A stretch of 9,232 nucleotides of DNA, from NCBI GenBank assembly GCA_014239625.1, contig JAAZYN010000092.1:1-9232 (forward strand), read 5' to 3'. The notes under the pieces were generated by a model that did no database searches, was not told where the DNA came from, and saw only the letters and a list, made by a program, of their open reading frames with translations. Shown here in pieces: positions 1 to 6,800 of this stretch. Both the position numbers and the translations under genes were made by a program. The DNA comes from Myxococcales bacterium. Lineage in GTDB: Bacteria > Myxococcota_A > UBA9042 > PHBI01 > JAAZYN01. The number at the start of each line of letters is the position of its first letter. Position 1 is the stretch's first letter.

Positions 1-1
1 C

Positions 2-1615
2 ATCGAGCTGCTCGACCAGCTCATCGAGTGCACCGCCGCCCAGTCCCAGCGTTGGGTCCGCGAGGCCGCAAGAGCCAAGCAGATCCCGAGCAACGCTCCG
101 CAGGTTGGCGAAGAGTGGCTCGGAGGCCCGGTGGTCACGGTCCGCAACCTGCGGTTGCTCAGAGAGGCCCTGCTGGACGTGGAGAAATATGGCAGGCCCT
201 TGATCCCGGGGCCGGTGCGCACGCTCCCCAACGGCCAGGTCGCCGCCCAGGTGATGCCGACGGGGATGTATGACAAGCTGTTGTTTCAAGGGTTCACAGG
301 TGAAATCTGGATGGAGCCCGGGGTCACCGCCGACCGTCTGTACGAGACTCAGGCGGTCGCCTACAGAAAGAAGCGGCTGGGACAGCCCGTGGAGCCCAAG
401 GTCGCGTTGGTCCTGGGCGCCGGCAACGTGTCATCCATCGGCGCGATGGACGCGCTCTACAAGTTCTTCGTCGAAGACCAGGTGGTGGTGCTCAAGACCA
501 ACCCGGTCAACGAATACATCGGGCCGATCACGTCCGATTGCTTCAAGCCCATGGTGGATCGAGGGTTCTTCCGGTTGTGCTATGGCGGGGTCAAAGAGGG
601 TGCCTACCTGTGCCAGCACGAGGGCGTCGACGAGATCCACATCACGGGTTCGGACAAGACGCACGACGCCATCGTCTTTGGCGTCGGCAAAAAAGGCGCC
701 GCGGCGAAGAAGAAGAACAAGCCCGTCAACACCAAGCGCATCACCAGCGAGCTCGGCAATGTCAGCCCGGTCATCGTGGTGCCTGGGCCCTGGAAGCCCG
801 GTGATCTGGACTTCCAGGGGCAGAATCTAGCCTCCATGTTGACCAACAACGCCGGGTTCAACTGCAACGCGACGCGAGTCATCGTGACCCACGCCTCGTG
901 GACGCAGCGGCAGCCCCTGTTGGACCGGATCCGGCGAACCCTGGCCGATGCCCCGACGCGCCACGCCTATTATCCGGGTGCCAAGGACCGCTGGGAGGCC
1001 TTCGTCCAGGCGCATGGCGACGCGGAACAGTATGGCGACACCAAAGACGGGCACCTGCCATGGACCCTGGTGCCGAATCTGGATCCCAACCAGACCGACG
1101 ACATCTGCTTTACCACCGAGGCGTTTTGTGGCGTCTTCGGCGAGGTGCCGCTGGAGGCCGACTCGGTCGTCGACTACATCGACCGCGCGGTGAATTTTGC
1201 CAACGACACAGTGTGGGGCTCACTGAACTGCTCGTTGATCGTCCACCCGGAGTCGCTGAAGGACCCGCGGGTCTCCGATGCCGTCGACCGGGCCATCCAA
1301 GACCTGCGCCACGGCAGCGTGGTCGTCAACCACTGGGCTGCCCTGTCGTACGGCTTCGTGTCGACGACCTGGGGCGCCCACCCGGGACACACGGTCGACG
1401 ACATCCGCAGCGGGGTAGGGGTCGTGCACAACACCTACATGTTTGACCGGCCGCAGAAGACGGTCATCAAGGGCCCGTTCATCGTCAAACCCAAACCGCC
1501 CTGGTTCATCACCCACAAGACCACCCCGGAGCTCGGCCGGAAGCTGACGGCTTTCGAAGCCGAGCCGAGTTGGCGGAAGATTCCAGGGATCTTGTGGGCA
1601 GCGATCCGCGGATAG
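2..1615 (+). CDS. Aldehyde dehydrogenase family protein, 5' end outside the window
   Basis: The frame is open from base 2, so the start codon lies upstream and 537 residues are visible. The internal GTG at 131 would remove 43 residues in continuous frame and is not a credible start. The ALDH fold (NAD(P)+-dependent oxidation of an aldehyde to an acid) is shown by motifs in order, counted from the first visible codon: GAGN at 139-142 and VVVLKTNP with K165 in the cofactor-binding region; ITSELGN with the general-base Glu at E250 (codon 749); GFNCNATRV with the candidate nucleophile C288 (codon 863); and TEAFCGVFGEV near 372, matching the usual E-IFGP region. It is divergent: the GAGNVSS and KTNPVN wording also recalls LuxC-type acyl-CoA reductases, and a lysine-rich stretch (codons 689-736) precedes the Glu motif. 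Substrate is unknown; a fatty or aromatic aldehyde is a guess. The family call is firm, a specific name is not. Confidence 0.88.
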   Translation: MELLDQLIECTAAQSQRWVREAARAKQIPSNAPQVGEEWLGGPVVTVRNLRLLREALLDVEKYGRPLIPGPVRTLPNGQVAAQVMPTGMYDKLLFQGFTGEIWMEPGVTADRLYETQAVAYRKKRLGQPVEPKVALVLGAGNVSSIGAMDALYKFFVEDQVVVLKTNPVNEYIGPITSDCFKPMVDRGFFRLCYGGVKEGAYLCQHEGVDEIHITGSDKTHDAIVFGVGKKGAAAKKKNKPVNTKRITSELGNVSPVIVVPGPWKPGDLDFQGQNLASMLTNNAGFNCNATRVIVTHASWTQRQPLLDRIRRTLADAPTRHAYYPGAKDRWEAFVQAHGDAEQYGDTKDGHLPWTLVPNLDPNQTDDICFTTEAFCGVFGEVPLEADSVVDYIDRAVNFANDTVWGSLNCSLIVHPESLKDPRVSDAVDRAIQDLRHGSVVVNHWAALSYGFVSTTWGAHPGHTVDDIRSGVGVVHNTYMFDRPQKTVIKGPFIVKPKPPWFITHKTTPELGRKLTAFEAEPSWRKIPGILWAAIRG

Positions 1616-1649
1616 GGGCAGCGCTCTGATGACCCGCTGACGATGATCG

Positions 1650-1688
1650 CGACAGCGCGCGGGTGTCGGGCAGATGCCGTTGTTTTTT
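1650..1688 (+). terminator. Weak candidate terminator after the aldehyde dehydrogenase gene
   Basis: A 5-bp inverted repeat (CGACA at 1650-1654, TGTCG at 1664-1668) is followed by a tiny GGC-AGAT-GCC stem and then a run of six T at 1683-1688. The T-run is rare for this GC-rich window and lies 35 bases beyond the stop. The stems are short and the T-run is not directly attached to the stronger one, so this is tentative. Confidence 0.22.
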
Positions 1689-1727
1689 GGCGGAACAGGC
1701 GAGCCTCGGTGAGTGTTGAGCGGTCGT

Positions 1728-1752
1728 GACGTTCGACCATCGACGTTGAACC
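1728..1752. repeat. Imperfect 11-bp direct repeat before the lipoprotein gene
   Basis: GACGTTCGACC (1728-1738) and GACGTTGAACC (1742-1752) match at 9 of 11 positions with a 14-base period. The pair lies within looser inverted symmetry (GTTC 1731-1734 with GAAC 1748-1751; GGTCG 1722-1726 with CGACC 1752-1756). It sits about 31 bases upstream of the next start codon, where a regulator-binding site could lie. Function is inferred from position only. I see no convincing -35/-10 pair in the 1616-1782 spacer. Confidence 0.3.
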
Positions 1753-1782
1753 GACCACCACCATGGGGACGCCGGGGGACAT

Positions 1783-2673
1783 ATGCGGATGAGGGGATGG
1801 TTCAGCAGCGCAGTGGTGGTCATGTCGGCGTGGGCACCAGGTTGCGCGGCGCAGCATGGAGATGGAGCGGTCACCAGCAAGAAATCGCCGGAGTCCGTCA
1901 CCACGTCGGCCGATCAGGCGGCTGCTCCGGAGCAAGCTGCCACCTATTCGGTCCCGAGGCATCCGCTGCTGACCACCCGGGGGCCCGCCCCGAGGACCTC
2001 CCTGGCGGTCAACGCCGAGACTGGTTTCGACGTTGCGAGGGACGCCCGCGGCGAGGCGTCGGCGACCTACAAGAGGTACAGCGAGCGCGGGGTCGCGACG
2101 TCGCAGCGCGGCCGCCTGGTCGAGGCGCTCGAGTTTGCCCCCCCGCGAACTGCGGAGGTGGCCGAGCTGAGAGGCGGCGCGACCCTCCATCGCGTCGACG
2201 CGGTGGTGACCGTCGGTGACCGGCTGGCGATCAGGTCGTTGATGAGCTATCTGCGGCGCATCGAGCGGCACGCGTTTTTGACGGTCTCGGCGATCTCCTT
2301 CTCCACGAACAAGCGCTGGTGGGGCGTGTGCCGGAGAGAGGCAGCGTTCACCATCAGCGGCTGGTTTGCTCGCGGCACGCCCAGCCTCCCCGAGACCCAG
2401 GTTCACCTGCCCAAGGTGTCGGCCACCCGCATCGCCCACGCGCTGGTGAATTACATGCGTGAGGGGCAGCTCAATCAGGTGACCGTCGGAACTCGCGGCT
2501 TCAAGGCGAAGGGAGTCGTCACCAGCGCCCAGGCGCTCGAGAGCTACGTCGAGCGGGTCACCGCCGCCCACCGCTGCGTCAAGAGCGTCGACGCGACCAG
2601 GGGGCCTGTCGAGGAGGGCAGCGCGGGGGTGCCTTTCGAGCTCGTGGGCGCGCTCAAATGCCGCACTCGTTGA
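1783..2673 (+). CDS. Secreted, probably lipid-anchored protein of unknown function
   Basis: This encodes 296 residues of no family I can name with confidence. The N-terminus has basic residues (MRMRGW), a hydrophobic stretch (FSSAVVVMSAW) and APGC with C21, an imperfect lipobox, so an exported lipoprotein is likely. Residues 25-60 are Ser/Thr/Ala/Pro-rich, like a linker outside the membrane. The segment at about 130-200 alternates strand-like and helix-like stretches (VDAVVTVGDRLAIRSLMSYL, then LTVSAISF, then AAFTISGWFA), which loosely resembles the periplasmic ferredoxin-like fold of PilO/GspM proteins; this is an impression, not a match. Cysteines occur near the middle (GVCRR) and close to the end (HRCVKS, LKCRTR). 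GGGGGA at 1774-1779 is only 3 bases from ATG 1783 but 9 from the in-frame ATG 1789, so the second Met may be the true start (294 residues). It is separated from both neighbours by spacers of more than 160 bases, so it is probably transcribed alone. Confidence 0.75.
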   Translation: MRMRGWFSSAVVVMSAWAPGCAAQHGDGAVTSKKSPESVTTSADQAAAPEQAATYSVPRHPLLTTRGPAPRTSLAVNAETGFDVARDARGEASATYKRYSERGVATSQRGRLVEALEFAPPRTAEVAELRGGATLHRVDAVVTVGDRLAIRSLMSYLRRIERHAFLTVSAISFSTNKRWWGVCRREAAFTISGWFARGTPSLPETQVHLPKVSATRIAHALVNYMREGQLNQVTVGTRGFKAKGVVTSAQALESYVERVTAAHRCVKSVDATRGPVEEGSAGVPFELVGALKCRTR

Positions 2674-2674
2674 C

Positions 2675-2709
2675 CCGAGCGGTCTGTGGTCTGGACAGAG
2701 GTGGCTCGG
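2675..2709 (+). terminator. Two-part hairpin right after the lipoprotein stop codon
   Basis: An outer 6-bp stem (CCGAGC 2675-2680 with GCTCGG 2704-2709) encloses an inner 5-bp stem (TCTGT 2683-2687 with ACAGA 2695-2699) with a 7-base loop. It begins one base after the TGA. There is no T-tract, so it may act as a transcript 3'-end stabiliser or a non-canonical terminator rather than a standard intrinsic terminator. Confidence 0.35.
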
Positions 2710-2750
2710 CGGTGCCGTTGTCTTCCGCTGCGGCCGAGCGGAGGTGTGGA

Positions 2751-2802
2751 GCGCGACGGGGTTGACCGTCGCTGCGGCGGCGCGGCGCGACGGGGGGACC
2801 GT
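2751..2802. repeat. Two-copy direct repeat in the spacer before tesB
   Basis: GCGCGACGGGGTTGACCGT (2751-2769) recurs as GCGCGACGGGGGGACCGT (2785-2802); they differ only by TTG versus GG in the middle. The copies start 34 bases apart. The first also contains a perfect 7-bp inverted repeat (GCGACGG 2753-2759 with CCGTCGC 2766-2772). It lies 90-140 bases before the tesB start and could be a regulatory site. No promoter could be placed convincingly in the 2674-2893 spacer, which otherwise holds no gene that I can support. Confidence 0.35.
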
Positions 2803-2893
2803 GTCGGTGTGAGCCCTGGCGCGGGTGGCGCGGGCGACGGCGTTGCAGAAAAGCGATGGCGCGTCTGCCGTGTCCGTGCTTCATGTTCGTAGC

Positions 2894-3781
2894 ATGAGCG
2901 ACGTTCTCAAAGAGCTGGTGTCGATCCTCACCCTCGATCGACTCGAGGAGAACGTCTTTCGAGGTCAGAGTCAGAACCTTGGCTGGGGGCGCGTCTTTGG
3001 GGGGCAGGTCGTGGGGCAGGCCTTGTCAGCGGCGGAGCAGACGGTCCCCGAGGGCCGCTCCGCGCACTCGCTCCACGGCTACTTCCTGCGCCCCGGCGAC
3101 GCCGACCACCCGATCGTGTACACGGTCGACCCGATCCGCGACGGGCGGACCTTCACCACCCGGCGCGTGGTCGCCGTCCAGGACGACACGACGATCTTCA
3201 ATCTGTCCGCCTCGTTTCAGAAGAGCGAGGGAGGGCTGGAGCATCAGGACGCCGCATGTCCCCAGGATGTGACCCCGCCCGATGAGCTCTGGTCAGAGCA
3301 GGAGTTGGGAAAGCGCTATCTCGACCGGCTCCCGCCCAAGGTGCTCGCCAAAGTCCCCCAGTCGATGCGGGATCGGTTCGTGGCCGAGCGGCCACTGGAA
3401 GTTCGGCCGGTGGCGCCGATCGATCCGATGCGTCCAGACAAGCGCCCTCCCATCGGTCGTGTCTGGTTTCGCGCGAACGGTCCCCTGCCTGACGTGCCGA
3501 GCCTGCATCAGCACTTGTTGGCCTACGCGTCGGACTTCCACCTGCTGGGGACCTGTCTACACCCACATGGCCTGACATGGTTCAACCCCGAGCTGCAGGT
3601 CGCCAGCCTGGATCACGCGATGTGGTTTCATCGGTCGTTCCGGTTGGACGACTGGTTACTCTACGACATCCACTCACCGTCGACGGGCGGAGCACGCGGT
3701 TTGGCGACCGGTCGATTCTTCACGCGTGACGGCGCGCTCGTCGCGTCGACGGTTCAAGAGGGGCTGCTTCGCCTACGCTGA
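2894..3781 (+). CDS. tesB: Acyl-CoA thioesterase II (TesB)
   Basis: This 295-residue protein hydrolyses acyl-CoA to free fatty acid and CoA in the cytoplasm. It follows E. coli TesB (286 residues) along its whole length, including FRGQSQNLGWGRVFGGQVVG, SLHGYFLRPGD, ERPLEVRPV, DHAMWFHR and STVQEG. The double hotdog-fold active site (E. coli Asp204, Thr228, Gln278) maps to D214, S238 and Q288 with identical spacing; Ser at the middle position is a conservative change. I chose ATG 2894 because MSDVLKELVSILTLDRLEEN aligns with the E. coli N-terminus. The same frame is open to a GTG at 2825, which would add 23 residues lacking in the family. No good Shine-Dalgarno site precedes ATG 2894. TesB enzymes are broad-range and are often linked to fatty-acid turnover, but the neighbours here do not define a pathway. 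The gene ends 66 bases before the kinase gene. Confidence 0.95.
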   Translation: MSDVLKELVSILTLDRLEENVFRGQSQNLGWGRVFGGQVVGQALSAAEQTVPEGRSAHSLHGYFLRPGDADHPIVYTVDPIRDGRTFTTRRVVAVQDDTTIFNLSASFQKSEGGLEHQDAACPQDVTPPDELWSEQELGKRYLDRLPPKVLAKVPQSMRDRFVAERPLEVRPVAPIDPMRPDKRPPIGRVWFRANGPLPDVPSLHQHLLAYASDFHLLGTCLHPHGLTWFNPELQVASLDHAMWFHRSFRLDDWLLYDIHSPSTGGARGLATGRFFTRDGALVASTVQEGLLRLR

Positions 3782-3794
3782 GGGTCGGCAGCGT

Positions 3795-3823
3795 GGTGGT
3801 GTCGCCGGTCCCCTGACACCACC
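3795..3823. terminator. Perfect 9-bp inverted repeat between tesB and the kinase gene
   Basis: GGTGGTGTC (3795-3803) and GACACCACC (3815-3823) are perfectly complementary across an 11-base loop, starting 13 bases after the tesB stop. As RNA it could form a hairpin at the tesB 3' end, though no T-run follows. As DNA its right arm covers the proposed -35 box of the kinase promoter, so a repressor operator is equally possible. Confidence 0.45.
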
Positions 3824-3841
3824 GTGGTCGGGTGCTAGGCT
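3813..3841 (+). promoter_or_regulatory. Sigma-70-like promoter of the kinase gene
   Basis: CTGACA (3813-3818, five of six to TTGACA) is followed by a 17-base spacer and TAGGCT (3836-3841, which keeps the key T1, A2 and T6 of TATAAT). The -10 box is preceded by TG at 3833-3834, giving an extended -10 (TGC-TAGGCT). Counting the last -10 base as -7 puts +1 at 3848, the A of the kinase ATG. This is the best promoter in the window and predicts a leaderless or nearly leaderless mRNA. Confidence 0.6.
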
Positions 3842-3847
3842 TTGACC

Positions 3848-6800
3848 ATGTGGGATGTTCTGATGCGTAGGTTGGTCACAGCCACCTCGGAGGCACCGGT
3901 GCGCCTGGGCCGTTACTCGGTCACCGGCGGACTCGGCACCGGTGGTATGGGCGTCGTGTTGCTGGGTGTCGACAGAGAGCGCGATCTTCGGGTCGCCATC
4001 AAAGTGCTTCAGCACGTCGAACCGCTGGGCTTGCTGCGTTTCAAGACGGAGTTCCGAAGCGTCGCCGGGTTGCGTCATGACAACCTGGTCACCGTCCACG
4101 AGTTGGGTAACCACGAGGGTCTCTACTACCTGGCGATGGAGTATGTGGACGGCGTCGATTTCGCTCGCTGGGTGCGCTATCAGGACCACTCCATGGACCT
4201 GCAGGACGCTGAGGCCAGTGACGAGGCGACCAACCACCCGACGACGGCTCCGTTTCGACCCACGCTCACCGCGACTCCGGAGCTCGACGACACCAGCCTG
4301 GACACCACGAGTCGGCTCGCGCCGAGCTCGGGGTCTGCCGAGGAGCGCGCGGTGGCGCCGCGAGACTACGAGCGGCTGCGGGCTGCGTTCGTGCAGCTGG
4401 TGAGAGGCGTTCAGGCGCTTCACCGGGCGAAGCTGCTGCACCTCGACCTGAAGCCGTCCAACGTCATGGTGACCGCCGAAGGGCGGGTGGTCGTGCTGGA
4501 CTTTGGGCTGGTCTCGACCACCGCGACCATGTCGGTCGACCCGGCCACCGGGACGACAGCGGGCACACCGGCCTACATGGCGCCGGAGCAAATCCTGGGG
4601 GATCCCCTCACGCCAGCGGCGGACTGGTACGGGGTGGGCGGTATCTTGTATCGATGTCTCACCGGGTTGCGGCCGTTTCGTGGGCGCAACGTGCTGCAGA
4701 TGCAGTGGGCGAAGGTGTCCGGGCCTCCCCCGGCGCCACGCGAGCTGTTGCCGGAGACGCCCATCGATCTGAACGACCTGTGCATGGCGCTGCTGCACAG
4801 AGATGTCGCCTTGCGACCGACCGGAGCCGACCTGGCCCGTCTGCTCGGGGACGCACAGTCCGAACAGCGCCGAGCTCCGGTCATCACGTTGCCTTTCATC
4901 GGTCGCGAGGGGGAGCTCGGCAGCATGATCGAGACCTTTCACCGGGTCGCCGAGACGGGTCGAGCTCACGTGGTGAGCCTGGCGGGACAGTCAGGGCTTG
5001 GTAAGAGCGCGCTGACGCGGAAGTTTCTGATGGCCGTCCGGGCCGACCACCAGTCGTGGGTGTTTCGCGGGCGCTGTTACGAGCGTGAGACCGTGCCCTT
5101 CAACGGGTTCGACGGTCTCGTCGATCGGATCGCCGCGCACCTCAGGCGCTTGCCAGACGGCAAGGTGAATCGCTACGTCCCAGAGTACGTCGCCGAGCTC
5201 GTGCAGACGTTTCCCGTGCTGGGTACGATTCACTGCTTCTCGCCACGGCTGGTGGGCAGCCCGCCACCGATGGAGCCCAAAGAGCTTCGTCGCCGCGCGT
5301 GGTCGGCGCTGGCGGAGGTCTTCTCGGGGATCGCACGTCGCCGCATATTGGTGCTCCATATCGACGACTTTCAGTGGGCCGATGGTGCCACGGCGGAGCT
5401 GCTCGAGTTTCTGTGGGCTCGCGCTGACCTGACGAATGTGTTGCTGATCCTGAGCTACCGCGCTGAGGAGGCGATCGCCAATGGGCTCCTGTCGTCCTGG
5501 TTCGACCACCTCGAGACGCTGCCAGAGCACCAACACGTGCAGATCGAGCTCCGACCGTTGGCCCGCGACGAGGCGCTCCAGTTGACTCGGGTTGCCCTCA
5601 GCACGTTCGGGGCGTCGGGGGACCACGCGATGCGGCTCTGCCACGAGTCGCTAGGCTTCCCGTTCTTCATCGAGGAGCTGGCGCGGCACTCGGCGGAGGC
5701 GGTCAACGAGGAGGTGTCTCTCGACGGTGTCCTGGCCGCTCGCATCGCCGCTCTCGCTGAGGAGGAGCGGCGCTTGGTCGAGGCCCTGGCGGCGGCCGGC
5801 GGCCCGGTGACCCAGGCGGTCTGTTTCCAAGTCGCGCGGTTGACCCCGAATGAGCTGCCGGTGCTGTGGGACCTGCGCGCGCGTCATATCCTGAGCGCGT
5901 CGGGGGTCGCGGCGGATGACAAGATCGAGTTCTATCACGACCGCTTTCGCGAGGCGGTCTGGTCGGGGCTGACCACAGCTCGGCAGATCGACCTGAATCA
6001 CCAGCTCTGGCGGTCGCTGGTGGAGCACAACAGCGCCGATGGGGCATGGTTGTTCGACGCCGTCCGGCACTTTTCGGCCGCCGCCGAGGCTGGCGCCGTC
6101 CTGGATGAGGCGAGTCGAGTGCGGGCGGCGGAGCTGGCTGTCCGCGCCGGCGGCTACGCCCAGCGAACTGCGGCGTTCTCCCTTGGCTTCAACAGCTTCG
6201 AGGCTGGTTTGGCGGCGCTGGCGCCGTTGGCGGACCCGTGGGCCGACCACTACGAGGTGATGCTCGAGTGTTCGGTGGGCGCCACGGAGATGGCGTACCT
6301 CATCAACGCCGACGCGGTGCGCGTGCGGCGTACCGCCGACGTGAAGACAAACGCGAGGCGAGCGCTGGATCAGATCCGAGTCTGGGAGGTCGAGGTGGAC
6401 GCCGCAGGCGGCCAGGGTGACTACGTGGGCGCCATCAGCCAGGCTACTCACGCGCTTCGCCTGCTGGGTATCGAGCTGCCGGTAGAGCCCAGCGAGGAGG
6501 TCGTCGGGGCGGCTATCCACAAGGCGCTGGGTGCCCTGTCGGAGGTTGGCCCAGAGGGGTTGCTGCAGCTCCCTGACATCGACGACCCACAGGTCGCCGC
6601 GGCGATGCGCATCCTGGTCCGCGTCAGCGCGTCGGCGTTTTTTGCGGCGCCCATGCTCGTTCCCATCGTCGCCGAGCTGATGATCACCACGTCCCTGAAA
6701 CGGGGCCTGTCTCCAGCCACGCCGTTCGCCCTCGGCCTGATTGGGATCGTGCTGAACACGATCGGGCACCATCCGGTGTCCCATCTCTGGGGGCAGGCAG

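Noticed and set aside
1604..1613. 10-bp palindrome ATCCGCGGAT at the end of the dehydrogenase gene
   Set aside because: It is inside coding sequence, short, and easily expected by chance in GC-rich DNA.
1435..2571. 378-codon minus-strand frame across the dehydrogenase end and the lipoprotein gene
   Set aside because: It overlaps two plus-strand genes, has shadow-like composition and shows no recognisable motif. The plus-strand frame at 1783 has a signal-like N-terminus.
2654..2892. Short frames on both strands in the spacer before tesB (68 and 76 codons)
   Set aside because: They are Arg/Gly-rich, without a ribosome site or conserved-looking segment, and they cover hairpins and direct repeats.
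2825..2893. Upstream GTG start for tesB
   Set aside because: The extra 23 residues have no counterpart in TesB proteins, and ATG 2894 matches the family N-terminus exactly.
3605..3607. Ser instead of Thr at the middle active-site position of TesB
   Set aside because: It is a conservative change that keeps the hydroxyl, and spacing to the Asp and Gln is unchanged, so it is not evidence of altered function.
3773..4969. 398-codon minus-strand frame opposite the kinase domain
   Set aside because: It lies opposite an unmistakable kinase domain and has no domain signature.
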